From the NCBI RefSeq assembly GCF_964275005.1, contig NW_027307649.1, positions 62,001-126,000 of the forward strand: DNA of 64,000 bases. The letters run 5' to 3'. Below the pieces are notes generated by a model that did no database searches, was not told the origin of the DNA, and saw nothing but the letters and a program-made list of their open reading frames with translations. Both the position numbers and the translations under genes were made by a program. Each line of letters opens with the position of its first letter. Position 1 is the stretch's first letter. This DNA is from Diadema setosum. Taxonomy: Eukaryota > Echinodermata > Echinoidea > Diadematoida > Diadematidae. Positions 1-12,402 of this stretch are shown here, piece by piece.

Positions 1-106
1 TATAATACATATAATATATTTCCGAAGCATGAGTAACTACTCTTAGTTTTTGAAATATATTTTCATCATCTCGTTAAGAGTGCATTTGCTTTTGCACACA
101 TAGTGT

Positions 107-137
107 GCAGACAGACACACAGACACACACACACACG
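107..137. repeat. CA-type microsatellite
   Basis: An interrupted AC dinucleotide run in the intron upstream of the first visible exon. Confidence 0.9.
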
Positions 138-196
138 TTAATACAATTATGGTGATTTATCATTCAAAAGAATGCGTGCGCTTTTGTTTATCGCAG

Positions 197-324
197 AGAC
201 ATCTATTGGACTGACTGGGGTAATTCACCGAAGATAGAAAAGGCTTCAAGCTCGGGAACCAGACGGGAAATTTTGGTGACGGAAAACCTCATGTTCCCGA
301 ACGGGATTACAATCGACCCCGAAG
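197..324 (+). CDS. LRP-like gene, YWTD exon (first visible)
   Basis: Acceptor TCGCAG ends at 196 and donor GTGAGT begins at 325. It encodes DIYWTDWGNSPKIE and later MFPNGITIDPE, the classic class B repeat pattern. It ends in phase 1. Confidence 0.85.
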
Positions 325-3277
325 GTGAGTTCCAATCACATATACTGCAAATATTTGATTATGACTAGACTCTACTCCTTGGTGTAACATTTCGAGGTAA
401 CGAGTACTCTTAATACTATATTGAAAGAGATAATCACGAAGTCATGTCCCGATGATATAAGCGGGGAAAAAAAATCAAAATCAATTTTCTTAATATCGCT
501 CTGGAGGGAGAGTTATATCCGCCGCAAGGATTTAGTCAATTCAACGCCACAGTCACCCTTGAAACTCATAAACATGAGACTAAATATATTTCTCGCCGAC
601 TTGCGAACTGGTAGGATCTTACGTCACGGTAGTTCCTAGTTTTGTGAGTGCGTCACGCTTCTCCCTCTGGGCACAAATGTCTAAATTGAGAACAGCGGGA
701 GAAGAATTCTCTCGCACTATTTCTGTATCGGTATAGAGATGACGAGGCACATGGGCACGGCTTGTGACATGATTTCATGCCATTGCTCGTGACAATGGGA
801 GGGTTGTTGGTAAGAGAGCGGGGTGGGGTGGGGGGCAAGGATGTCGAACCTCTATCAGGAGTGGAAATGACTCAAGAATGGATCATTCTTATGTTGAGCA
901 GCATCAGTTCCTCATGTTTGCTCTCCACCGTTTAAATCAAAGAGACGTTGATTCCGAATTAAAAGTGACCGTCGTCTTCCGTCTCGTCTTCCAGCTCGTA
1001 TCCTTTACTGGTGCGACTCAAACTTCCCCGACGACAGCAAGATAGAGATGTACGACCTCCGGACCAACGAGCGGACTCTCCTCTCGACGCTCCCGTCGCC
1101 CTCCCAGCCGTACGGGATCGCGGTCCACGGCGACTACGTCTACTGGTCGGACTGGGCCAAGAGCGCCGTCTACCGCATTGACCGCTTCGCCGACGACGCG
1201 CTGGCCGAAGCCATGGGCGATTCCGTCATGCTCGGCATGCAGGGAATTGCGACCTCGCAGGTCTTCCAAATAGGTAAAGGAACATATACGTTATAGTGGT
1301 AAATTGCTTTGCAGTAATGTTGCTGTTTTAATCATACTTGGTTTCTTTTGATCGCAAATGTTCAAATTTCATTAGGCGGGAAAATCACCGCAAAGATACA
1401 CGAATGTCTTTGGTCTGTAAAATTATGAATTATAACATAACACACAAAATCGAAGTTTTCACAGACAGGGCTCTTTTGAAAAGTGAAAATGCTAGCGACT
1501 TTGTTATGCAATTTTATTTGTTCACTTGACCCTCTGACAATAAAGATGATGGTACATTGCTCGTGTCTCTTACACAATTCATATAATCATGTGTGAATTT
1601 CTATAAATCGCTTTTATTGTACTAAAAGTTGCTGAGTAGACAGGATGTCAGAATGCTGACTATTGAGGTGTGACTAGAGACAGGGCCTGGTCGGAGAGGT
1701 TTAGAATCAAAGCGTTCAAAGATTTGAACTAGGATCAGAATGATGAAGCAGTCACTTTTTTTTCACACTTTACCATACAGTACTACATGTATCAATGTGA
1801 GAGCAGAACCAAGATCTATTACATTTTCAGATCTGTCGCAGGCCAAGCGCTTGTATACAGGCCCATGCACATACTGGTCGTCTGCGTGTGGATTTTGCTG
1901 CAAGAAAGTATACCATTGCATCAAGCGATATTGATCCTTGTTGAAATCTACAAATTGTTGATTGTGTATGACGTCATGAGCAAATCAACGCATGATTGTT
2001 ATTTTTCTCTCCATCGCAGTTACGACTCTACCACCGGCTGTCACAGCAGTGGATGGTGGGCAGTCTGGAAACTACGCCATCCCCGCCGCCTTCGGCGCGG
2101 GGGCCTGCGTGGTCGTTGTCATCATCGCTGTCGTCGTGGGCGTTCTCTGTGCAAAACGTGCTCGAGAGCTGAAAGAAAACAGGCAAGTAATTATTATCAT
2201 TTTTTTTTTTGAAATGAGCAATTCGCTGTATCCTTACAGTGTCAATAAAAATGCCCGCGTCGGCATGTAAGGAACTGTTGTGGTTCAGTGTATGAGTCAA
2301 CGGACTATTAAACCCGAGGTCGCTGGTTCGATTCCCCTGGCTGCAGCTGTCGCGCCTGTAGGCGAGGCACTTTGTCTTCATTGGCAACCTCCTCTGGAGG
2401 GGACGTGAAATATGTCCCGTTGTCATTCATGGATGTTTAATGGTTCTTAAGCGGCTACGCATGACGAATCAAATCAAGTACAGCTGATTTGCTTATTGAG
2501 AAAACGAGACATGTTGCGTAAATGCGTAGAACTCAAGCTGATGTGTGGCGCTTGCATTTGGAATCGTCGAATAATTGTCACTTTCACAAATAAATAAGAA
2601 TTAGATTAACGAGATCTTTTTTAAATTTTGTGTGTGTGTAGAGAGAGTGAGAGAGTTTGAAAGAAGTACGTCTACTTTGGAACATTAATTTGATCAGTTT
2701 AAGAATTCTTTATTTCTACACTAAAACTGATGTTTAGAAATTGAAGGACAATTACTTATATGAGACGACGTTTTACAGTTAAGTTTCTTTTCTTCGTCTC
2801 AACTTGTGCAGACGGTTAGCAAGCGGTGGACAGGGACAGAGATCGAACGACTACCGCTCCCGACCTCTCCCCGAAAAATGCGCTGACCCGCCGCCGCTTC
2901 CCGACGGCCATCCCGACGGAGATCCGCTGTACATGGACCTGGACGCATTCCAGAGGGAGCCGCCTCCCCCTTACACGACGCTCAATCTCCAAACCGCCAA
3001 CGGCGCAGGTCCGTCGTCATCGTCGCAATCGCATCAAAACCCAGCCTTCGAGTCCGGCGAGAACGCGGCAGGCCCTTCAATGATATACGACATGCCGGAC
3101 GGTGTGGCCCCCTTGCCGCCCGGGGTGAACAAAGCGCAGGTCGATGCGGCGGGTGGATACATGCCTTACTTGAAAAACAACGCTGAGCAGGAAGGTTTAT
3201 ACATGACGCCAGATAACCCGTCCGGGACCACGGAAGCAGAAAACGCGGACTCATTTTATGAAGTGGCAAATGCATAG
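197..3277 (+). CDS. LRP-like single-pass receptor, 3' end (4 exons, 5' end outside window)
   Basis: Four exons join in frame: 197-324, 995-1273, 2020-2182 and 2812-3277 (stop TAG 3275-3277). The first two encode LDL-receptor class B (YWTD propeller) repeats, seen as DIYWTDWG, ILYWCDSN and VYWSDWAK. The third encodes an Ala/Gly/Val-rich transmembrane helix followed by a basic stop-transfer segment (AKRARELKENR). The fourth is a Pro-rich cytoplasmic tail. LRP-family receptors bind extracellular ligands and cycle through endosomes; that role is inferred from the family. No EGF module follows the propeller before the membrane, unlike most LRPs. The tail has YxxPhi candidates (YMDL, YTTL), a PPPY motif and NPAF in place of the usual NPxY. 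The last intron needs a GC donor. The ectodomain lies upstream of position 1, so the family member cannot be named. Confidence 0.85.
995..1273 (+). CDS. LRP-like gene, YWTD exon 2
   Basis: Acceptor TTCCAG, donor GTAAAG, phase 1 at both ends. It contains ILYWCDSN, PYGIAVHGDYVYWSDW and a final GIATSQVFQI strand, which look like the last blades of the propeller. It is clearly GC-richer than its flanks. Confidence 0.85.
2020..2182 (+). CDS. LRP-like gene, transmembrane exon
   Basis: Enters in phase 1 after ATCGCAG and leaves in phase 2. A 20+ residue hydrophobic run (from AIPAAFGAG to VVVGVLC) is followed by basic AKRARELKEN. The exon end is fixed by the reading frame of the next exon and requires the donor AG|GCAAGT. 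Confidence 0.8.
2183..2188 (+). other. Non-canonical GC splice donor (GCAAGT)
   Basis: The exon must end in phase 2 to join the tail exon at 2812. AG|GCAAGT matches the strong consensus for GC-AG introns. The nearby GT at 2187-2188 would give phase 0 and break the frame. Confidence 0.75.
2276..2445 (+). mobile_element. tRNA-derived SINE
   Basis: A tRNA-like head has a box A-like segment (GTGGTTCAGTGTATGAG) and a box B (GGTTCGATTCC) at about 2325. A unique body follows. The acceptor stem does not pair, so it is not a functional tRNA. It lies in the intron before the tail exon. Boundaries are approximate. Confidence 0.55.
2812..3277 (+). CDS. LRP-like gene, terminal exon (cytoplasmic tail)
   Basis: Acceptor TTGTGCAG ends at 2811. 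The tail is about 155 residues, Pro/Ser/Asp-rich, with YMDL, PPPPYTTL, NPAF, YMPY and YMTP tyrosine motifs, and ends at TAG 3275-3277. No clear AATAAA was found just downstream. Confidence 0.8.
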
Positions 3278-3551
3278 TTATTCTTTTTTGTTTAATTCTT
3301 CTTTTTTATAGTCTCTTTTAGACTCAAAAGTTAGAGTCTTACACGGGTGTAGTGAACCACCTATTGTGCCACGCAAAAGTGGGAAAATATTGGAATGTTT
3401 GCTTCAGAGTGCACCCCTAGTAGCTCCAACGGGCAACGGTTTACATTTCTGTAGCAAAGAGCTTGTATGAAGAGTAAGAAGATCACGCAGCGCGCTGCGT
3501 GCGCTAACTCTTTGATTTTTAGTAAATGTCTTTCCTGCAAGTGGCTGGTGC

Positions 3552-4165
3552 TTTATGCTACTGTCACACACGGCCGGCTTTCGAACCGGGTCCATAAGGA
3601 ATTAAAACCGTATCGACCTGGTTTGAGCCGGAGAGACCTGCATTGACCAGCATCGTAACCGGAGTCAATTCCTGATGGATTCCGGAGGCTACGATACGGC
3701 GGCGAAAATTTTTTGGTCATGTTCAAAATTTTCTCTCGGATTTCTGTTCCGTAGTGATATCCGAACTGATTCGGTTCGAACAGCATTGACTCGCATCGTC
3801 CCGCTGCAACCCGCAGCGTAAAACTGTATGGACCCTTGCCGTATACCACATTGCCTTCATGCAACGGATGATGACAAGGTTTACATCCGGGTTGGTACGG
3901 GTCGAAGCGGATTGACACGAGTCGATAGGGGTCGAATAGGATTCAGTTAAGGATTTAAATCGGATTTTTATACGGTTCGATACGGGTCCATACGGGTATT
4001 TACGGCTCGAACCGGGTCCATACGGTTTTAATTCCTCGTGGACCCGGTTCGAAATCCAGCCGAGTGTGACTGTAGCATAAATTCCCCTCCATTCCGGGAC
4101 TAATCCGGCTCATTTTCACCCGGATCAAATCCGTTTTGTGACCCGGCCGTGTGTGACTGTAGTAT
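3552..4165. mobile_element. MITE with long terminal inverted repeats
   Basis: The left end starts TTTATGCTACTGTCACAC and runs through TTCGAACCGGGTCCA and GGAATTAAAACCGTA. It is matched in inverted orientation at about 4019-4081. A second inverted copy of the outermost tip (GGCCGTGTGTGACTGTAG) lies at 4143-4163, so the right end is doubled or two elements are nested. The interior has short internal repeats of GTCCATACGG and GTCGATAC type. No coding capacity. Confidence 0.75.
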
Positions 4166-4747
4166 TACCAATCAATGATTGGATTCAGCCATTCAGCCTT
4201 ACCATTTAATGTCTCGGCGTTACATAATGACGTCATAGAGGATTGTAAAGACAGCACCACAGTCTCGTCGCCATAGAATGATACATGCCTCACAAGCTGA
4301 CGAGCACAGCAGAGTAACACGTGCGTTATACCAAAAGACTATTGCTGCGAGTGAGAATGTTATGATGTTATTGTTGCGTTGAGATGAATGAATAGGAAAA
4401 TGTGACAGTACTACGATATTCCTGCAAGTTTTAAAAGCCAGTATAGCCGCCTTGGGTAATCCCAAGTTAGATTATTACTTTCGAATTGTATTTATTCAAA
4501 ATCCTCGATTAGCAGAACATTTGATTTATTTTAAGTCGTGCAAATTTGTGAAATTGGCATAACTGACGTTGCTCTTTTATTTCTTTATGTACTTTTTAAA
4601 TATACTTACTTGGGCATGAACATTCACATTACGAGACGCCTGTATACTATACGGCAACTACAATTACTTCTACTTCTCTATCTACTGTTACTGCCGATTC
4701 TGTTTCAAATATATTGACCACTTTCTACGAATATTACTATCTGATTA

Positions 4748-4755
4748 TACTACTG

Positions 4756-4786
<31 letters not shown>

Positions 4787-4867
4787 CACTACTACTACTA
4801 CTACTACTTCTACTACTACTACTACTACTACTACTATGACTACTACTACTACTACTACTACTACATG

Positions 4868-4914
<47 letters not shown>

Positions 4915-4997
4915 TGACTACTACTACTACTACTACTACATGTACTACTACTACTACTACTACTTCTACTACTACTACTACTACTACTACTACTATG

Positions 4998-5035
<38 letters not shown>

Positions 5036-5091
5036 ATGTACTACTACTACTACTACTACTTCTACTACTACTACTACTACTACTACTCCTA

Positions 5092-5124
<33 letters not shown>

Positions 5125-5456
5125 TGACAACTACTACTACTACTACTACTACTACATGTACTACTACTACTACTACTACTACTTCTACTACTACTACTAC
5201 TATGACTACTACTACTACTACTACTATGACTACTATTACTACTACTACTACTACTATTATTACTACTACTACTACTCCTACTATTACTACTACACCTACT
5301 ATTACTACTACTTCTACTATTACTACTACTACTACTACTACTCCTACTATTACTACTACACCTACTATTACTACTACTCCTACTATTACTACTACTCCTA
5401 CTATTACTACTACTACTACTATTACAACAACAACTGCTACTACTACTACTGCTACA
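4748..5456. repeat. Compound ACT trinucleotide satellite, about 0.7 kb
   Basis: An almost pure CTA/ACT array. It is punctuated in a repeating order by ATGAC, ACATGTA and CTTCTA variants, and ATT variants appear in the right third. Poly-Ser, poly-Thr and poly-Tyr ORFs across it are artefacts of the stop-free triplet array. Confidence 0.95.
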
Positions 5457-6223
5457 ACATAAACACAGCATCTGCGTTCGTTTAGGTCATCTGTGAAATG
5501 GGGAGGGGCTGCTTGAGCTAGACTGAATAAATGTACAATGTTGCGGTCTTTTTAAGAATTGGAAAAAATAGGCTTATCTATACTTTATCGAGCTTTTCCT
5601 GTGCTGTTTGTTAAGCTCCACTTCTTTTATTAGTGGAGAGTCTACACGGGTTGTCACAGTGAGGTTGACTTGATAAAATTGATTTATTGATAAATCACGA
5701 CACATTATGATGCCCAAGACGGGTTTCGACGCAAACAGTCAACTCGTATGTCGATGTTTGCGAATTAGAATTATATGGGGCATTATAATTGACTCATCAA
5801 TTTATTAATCTTCGATACATCAGCACAATGCACAAACACTGACGCAAAACTGCTTGATTTCTAGTGTTCATTATTGGTGCATGCTATTTTTCGCATTGTC
5901 GTACGGTTTGAGGGTAACATACAAAATATGAGTATGGGAAACTGGGGTAAATATTTATGGATATATACAACTGAGATTGTTTGTCCAGTTTACCATACGA
6001 GTCCTAAGTCGCCCCCCCCCCAAAAGTGATTGACTGAAATTGCATTTGGTTAATAGCATTGATTGAAAAACAGTTCCATAGTTGTTATTTTTATGTGCAT
6101 ATCATGCTGTTACACTGTACTTAACTGTTGTTTATGCTCGCTGCAAGTGATGCTCTTTGTTTTATTGCTGGTGTGTCTTTAGCTTTATAAATGTTTATAG
6201 GCCTACGTTCTCACGAAGAGAAA

Positions 6224-6696
6224 TTAAAGGGGCATTCCAGACGATTTTCATAATTTCTCATCATGTAGTACATAAATCAACAGCTCCATGTATAGATTTG
6301 TGGAATTTATTGTGGTTCTTGAGCAGAGAAACAATACTTTGATAAACCTTAAACATATTACATTGAACAAGGATGATGACATAGAAGGTTCACATATTTC
6401 AGAAATGTAGCAGTGTAATTCCATTACAATACCGCTTGCTTTTTACCTAGGTTCACGTGGGTATAATCTATGCATGCTTCCTTCTTTTGTTCTGCTTCCT
6501 TGAGCCCCAACTCATGCATTCTTATGGTGACCCTGCCATGTCATCATCCTTGTTCATTGCAATTTGTTATAAATTTCGAAAATATTCTTATTCCTCAACC
6601 CAGTCACTATAATTTCTGAAACTCTGTACTCGGTATAACCAATTCATAGTTGTTCAAATGGAAAAAATCTGAAAATCATCCGGAGGTCTCCTTTAA
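6224..6696 (+). mobile_element. TTAA-flanked MITE, family A copy 1
   Basis: Starts TTAAAGGGGCATTCCAGACG and ends in its imperfect inverse ATCATCCGGAGGTCTCCTTTAA. It is 473 bp with no ORF. Two further copies lie at 40967 and 41939. TTAA ends are typical of piggyBac- or Kolobok-type elements; which of the two is undecided. Confidence 0.8.
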
Positions 6697-6799
6697 CATC
6701 GATGAAAGATTCTAGTGGCATCTGATTATTACACTGTTCCGGCACCTTCTCTGTGGGGATCATCCATTTTTTTTTTTTTGTTATTGACCTGGATGTGAT

Positions 6800-7670
6800 T
6801 TTAGTTTTTTATACAACGTCCAAGTAGATCCTTGTAATTTGATTGGAGGATTGTTGGTGACGTGATATTAAATAAGTACTCCATTCAACGCGCCGTGCAA
6901 TTTTGGTTCTATTTTTGCGTGCAACTTGGTTCGATTTTTTCGTTCTATTCCACGGTTCGAGAAATTATTGTATAGGTACTGCGTGTACTGTGTGTTGCAT
7001 ATTGAGGATCGCATGCAGCTAGCGCAGGTACGTGTGCGGTACATGCATGCGCGTACGTAGGCCTACGTAGTGCTAGTGTACGTGTATGAGCGCTAGTATA
7101 GCTGTGACCTGTATCTACACCAAAGAGGTTCTATATAATTATGTAAAAGAGCGCGCGCTCGCATACAGAAGCGGGGCCAATTGAACGACCCGCCGCCATT
7201 AGCAAAGAGGTCGACTACCAGAAGACTGAACCCGGAAGTGCCTATAGTAATACACGTAAAGTACAGTTTCGAAGATGAGGTTGGGTTGGAAAAATCATTC
7301 TAATTTTAAGGAAAATCAATATTTGTCCATATGCCTCCGGATTTTATAAGAGAGATATATTCTCAACACAGTATACGTGTTTTGATGAAAAAAGGACTTG
7401 CTCTAATGTGTCAAATATGTGCCTTAACATAAAGCCAAAATTGCCAAACAGGCATTTATGCATTCATACTACATAATAAAGATTGCAGAAAGGTACAGTG
7501 TATGCTCTGTGGTATGGGAGTACTGATTTCACATAATATATGTCACTTAGAAACATCAGACACACATACAACACACACTCCCACACACATACAACACAAA
7601 TTCCCACACCCACCCACACACATACGCACACATATGTACGCACCAAACCACATTTTCTTTTTTCAAATTC

Positions 7671-7708
<38 letters not shown>

Positions 7709-8455
7709 CACACTGTGTGTTGTGTGTGTGTGTGTGTGTATGTGTGTTGGAATTTGAAAAAAATGTGGTTTGGTGTGTACGTGTGTGTGCGTATGTGTGT
7801 GTTTGTTGTGAGTGTGTGTGTGTTTGTTGTGGGTGTGTATGTGTGTGGGAGTGTGTGCTGTATGCATGTGGAAGTGTGTGTTGTATGTGTGTCTGATGTT
7901 TCTAAGTGACGTATTATTATGTGAAAACAGTACTCCCATACCAAAGAGTATACGCTGTACCTTTCTGCAGTCTTGTAGTATGAATGCATCAATGCCTGTT
8001 TGGCTATTTGGGCTTCATGTTAAGGCACATATTTGACACATTAGAGCAAGTCCTTTTTTCATCAAAACACGTATACTGTGTTGAGAATGTATCTCACTTA
8101 TAAAATCAGGAGGCATATGGACAAATAATGATTTTCCTTAAAATTAGAATGATTTTTCCAACCCAACCCCATCTTCGAAGCTGTACTTTACGTGTATTAC
8201 TATAGGCACTTCCGGGTTCGGGCTTCTGGTAGTCGACCTCTTTCGTGCGCGCGCGCCACTGTTCAATTGGCCCCGTTTTCATTTGTACGCACTGAATGGT
8301 GAGCGCTTACTCTATTACAAATAGAACCTCTTTGATCTACACTGATTGCACAAGCCAGAAAGAGAATCGCAGTGGATACACATGTAAGTATAGCTAGTAT
8401 AGACTTCTAGGCCTACTTAGACCAAAAAGATCTACTTGGACGTTGTATAAATCAA
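6800..8455. mobile_element. Large foldback element with CA/TG core
   Basis: The left tip TATACAACGTCCAAGTAGATC at about 6811 is inverted at about 8428-8448. Long inner arms match in inverse: 7116-7700 against 7725-8342, including TACCAGAAG/CTTCTGGTA, the GTAATACACGTAAAGTAC block and TATGGGAGTACTG. The arms meet at a CA then TG dinucleotide core (about 7674-7745). The left arm has roughly 190 bp of extra sequence. No transposase. Confidence 0.75.
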
Positions 8456-8613
8456 ATAGTGTATGGTCTTTACTCGTGCAATGGAACGAGATTTCGCACT
8501 CGGTGAAAGATGAGGCGCACTATTCAACTTGGCTTCGCCTCGTTGAATAGAGCGCCTCTATCTTTCACCTCGTGCAAAATCTCGTACCATTGCACTCGTG
8601 ACCATTCACTATT
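8453..8613. mobile_element. Hairpin MITE abutting the foldback
   Basis: Two arms of about 80 bp, CAAATAGTGTATGGTC... against its inverse ...GACCATTCACTATTTG, are separated by only a few bases near ACTTGGCTTCG. The RNA would fold into one long hairpin. Confidence 0.75.
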
Positions 8614-8849
8614 TGTATAATATTTGTGTCTTAATAAGTGTATTTTATTCCCACAAGCGTCTCATCCTTCCGATTCGGTAATGACACAATTAGCAAATAC
8701 AAATTTGAGGTTGAAACGGACCAATTCGTTGTTATGTCATAATTGCTTTCTCAGTCACCAAAACGTGCACAGGTATTTGATTGAAAAAAGAAAAAGACGT
8801 AACAACCTCAATAACTTAACATCTGAACAGAAAACCTAGTTTTTCCAGC

Positions 8850-8938
8850 AACTTTGTAAATAACGACTGTGTGACACATTGTGAGAGCCAGGCGCCTTTG
8901 AATGTTTCTAGAAGTAAATGGGGCTATATAAATGCAGT

Positions 8939-8976
<38 letters not shown>

Positions 8977-8979
8977 AGA
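8850..8979 (+). repeat. SINE-like tail with CAT microsatellite
   Basis: GGGGCTATATAAATGCAGTTT followed by about 12 CAT units resembles the 3' end of many invertebrate SINEs, where such a motif precedes a trinucleotide tail. The SINE head was not recognised. Confidence 0.4.
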
Positions 8980-9003
8980 TGTACTTGAGGCTCCACGATT
9001 CTT

Positions 9004-9190
9004 AGCCTTTCGCAAAGGCAGCTCGCTATAATTTGAGGACACACACACAGAGAGCAGTGGACTCTCACACATCGCGCGCGAGCGGCGAGCTGCGAGTCTC
9101 GCTCCGATCCGATTGCTGAACGTGTGCTTGCGAGTCCACCGCTCGCTGTGTGGGAGTCAATTGCGAGCTGCCTTTGCAAAAGGCTGATTT
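9004..9190. mobile_element. Short inverted-repeat element
   Basis: AGCCTTTCGCAAAGGCAGCTC at the left is inverted at the right (GAGCTGCCTTTGCAAAAGGCT). An inner pair of GAGTCCAC/GTGGACTC arms also matches. The whole 187 bp can fold as an imperfect hairpin. Confidence 0.7.
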
Positions 9191-10658
9191 TAGACGAAAT
9201 TGCTATAATTCATGGCCTACGATAATACTGCACGTCGGACTTCACAAGACTGTTAAAAAAAAACACCAAAAAGCACAAACTAACAACATAAACACACACA
9301 ACCACAAAATCAAAGAATCATCATACAAATTTTGAAAAAAAAAAAACTCCTCTCATGATCATCTGCAGTTTATAACTACCACCTGTACACTGCGATTTTC
9401 TTACTTTTCCGGGAGTGCTGTTGAATTTTTGTTCAGAGAACTTACAAGATTGGTCTAAAATTCTCTGTTTTATCATAATGGTGCACTATAAGTACTCGTA
9501 TTCTGCGCTTCCCATGCCGGACAGATGGCAACAATAAGGTTGCCTAAAGTTTGCTTGGTCCCAGCCAGGTTGATTCTTTTTCCAATTATCGAAATCAAAA
9601 TTCACTGATGAATGAATGAATGGCTTTTTGTCGGATACTTACTGTGCCATTGGTTAAATTTCGCAAATGCCGGTCTTGATCAGTCAAAATCATTGTCTCC
9701 TTACTAATCAGAAAATGAAGTTGAGAAATGGAGGGAAATCTTCGTTGGATATCGACTTCAGCATTGTGAATCAGGCTACAAACGGTGGTCATCACATATT
9801 ATTCACGCATGCAGATATACTTGGTTCTGCTCTGATTAGTTTTCACGTTATCTGCTAAGGCGCCAGGCTCTTAATTCCATTTTCTTCATGACAATCAACA
9901 GAAGGCGAGAAAAGAAAAATAGCAATATGCGGTTTTCGTAACATATTCAAATCTTATATGCAGACCTTTTAAACCAGTGCTGTTCTTGACATCCTGAAAG
10001 CTTGTCCGAGGCTTGTGCGACATAGCAACAAGTAATATATGCAAACTGGATTCCAGCATTTTAATTTCATTTAAGAAAAGCGGGTCAATGGCATAAAAAT
10101 TTGAACACAATAAATTATGAAAACGGTTCATTTATAGTTCGTAAATGACCTTGATGTTGATGATTTCAGCAATGGAATAGGGGAAGAGGAATGAGGAGAG
10201 GAAGAGAATAATAACGACGACTACGTCCACGACTACGACTACGATAACGAAGATGAATACCAAGGAGAGGGGGAGAGAAGAAGCAGATATAAGAAGGGGA
10301 TTACTTACGAAAGAAAGAAGTGAAAGAAAGGAGAAGGTAAAAAGGGGGAACATTTTCGAAGAAAAATTTTCAAGACCCCGATTGTTGAGCTGATGATTCA
10401 GACTCGTCCGGTCTCCCCAGACTGCTCCCAAGATTGCCTGCAACTTGTTGAACTTCCGCAACATGCTACTATGAATTTCCCGCGGATCGGATCAAACATG
10501 AGTAATAACTGTAATACCAAGTTGCATAGAGGCGCAGCGGCGAGCGAGTGACTAAGGACATCCGTGTAGACGCCACGATCGCGACATAAACTTTTTTTTT
10601 CTTTTTTCCTAACCTCGTATCTTTTCTCCCCTCTCCCTCTCCCTTCTCCCCCTCTGTC

Positions 10659-10661
<3 letters not shown>

Positions 10662-10699
<38 letters not shown>
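10662..10699. repeat. TC microsatellite
   Basis: A CT dinucleotide run inside a longer pyrimidine-rich tract (about 10590-10830). Confidence 0.9.
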
Positions 10700-10705
<6 letters not shown>

Positions 10706-12402
10706 GAGAGCAAGGCTTGAATTCTTTCTTCCTCCTTTCTATCTCTCAATTTGATATTTGTATTTCTGCCTCCCCACTCTCTCCTCTTACCTGCTCTCCC
10801 TCACCTCTTTCCCTCTTCTTTCTTCTCATTCTCGAGCTTCCTGTATCTTTGTATTTCTGTCTCGTTCACTCTCTACTCTCACGTACTCTCTGTCACACGG
10901 TACTCATATGTAAGTTTAATGATACACAGGGAACAATAAATCCACATTAACCCTGTGCCTTCTTTAGGATACAATTTATGGAGGCGTCGTTTATTAAAGG
11001 GAGAAGCTTCTTCCAAGCTGAGTACATTTGGAAGATACAATCATATAAGCAACATGCAGCGACAGATCAATTGTGAGTGATTCTGTGAATATATTCGAAT
11101 GCTAGAAATTAGGGCTCTGTCCATATGAAGAGTTATAAATGATTATATAGTTGATTTCTATCATAAGTCAATGACAGCCTGTGTGGCAAGGGAATTTACA
11201 TTGGATTATATGTTTTGATAGAACGGAGAACAGAACTGAGAAAAATTATGTATCAATAACTATTCCAATGTTTAGGCATGAACGTGATTGTCTAAGTATG
11301 CTCTTGACTTTTCATATAGACGTGTTCCATCGTGGTTGTGATGACAAACTCTCATTCAAAAGGACAGAAATTAGGCCGCGAAAATATTGAAATAGAAACA
11401 TTTTTTTTTTTTAAAGTTCCTGCATTTATGTTTCAGTAACAACGATGAGAGGACAGCGGAAGTGATGTCACATTCACCAGCTCATGTTCGTGATGTTACT
11501 GAGATTAGTGTCTTTTGTGCTCGAGTGACGCCATGTTAGCTGGTGTAAACTCTGAGAAAATATTCGCATTACTGTTGTCCAAAAGTTTAGACCAAAATTA
11601 TTTTAATCACATTCGCTCTGCACAATGAGACGTCAGTCACATTAATCGACGCCCTGATTTCATGATACAGTGTGTAGTTTTTGTCCCTCAGAATTCATTT
11701 ACATTCATGGAACGAACAGCCACCTAACACTGCCATTATTTGTTCAATTTAATAATTGAAATGAATTTGTGAACTTCTTCCACAAACAATACTAAATGTC
11801 CAAAAGCGCATGCATTTAACCAAAGCATTAACATTAGCATTTCCTAAACCAGTATAGGTAAAGGCAATTGACTCACTACTTAAGTGAAACCCTGCATTAC
11901 TTTTCATAAGAAAATGACAGAAGATTCATAAAAACAAGCCATAAAAGGCACTAAAATCAGTAATAAAACAATATAGTATAACATTACCTAGGACATACAA
12001 ATGACTTTTGTTTTTAAGAATAGAAGACAATGTTGAAATGCAAGTTCAACGTGATGATGACGTGATTCCTTACTTTATAAAGTAAGAGAGAGGTGAGTAC
12101 TCTGAAAAATCATTTTCAGTGGAGACGTGCTTTGCCCCCAAAATATGCTGCTTTATGGCAGACTTCTGATTGCTCGAGTATTGGATGTAATAGTGATGTT
12201 AATGATCATATGAATCATTACATTTACCCTGTTTGCTGAATTCAACTTCGGTATTTGTTGTTGATTACACATTACTGTTAAAGATCTGATTACTTGATAT
12301 CGACGAACTTGTTATAAACATTGACAAACAAAAGAAAATAATGCCAGGAGCAAAGCTGCTATCAACAGCACTCAACAAAATCTGCACAGTCGGACAACGA
12401 TA

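Larger units (their letters stand above)
3278..12402. other. Gene-free interval between convergent 3' ends
   Basis: I see no coding exon here. It holds the 3' UTRs of the LRP-like gene and the minus-strand LDLa gene, and several repeats listed separately. The parts outside those repeats (4.2-4.7, 5.5-6.2 and 9.2-12.4 kb) show only short ORFs without recognisable motifs. Confidence 0.6.

Noticed and set aside
2187..2192. GT donor for the transmembrane exon
   Set aside because: It would leave phase 0, but the tail exon needs phase 2.
4737..5485. Poly-Ser, poly-Thr, poly-Val and poly-Tyr ORFs
   Set aside because: These are translations of the ACT satellite; no splice sites or flanking coding sequence.
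7464..8036. His/Thr- or Cys/Val-rich ORFs
   Set aside because: These are translations of the CA/TG core of the foldback element.
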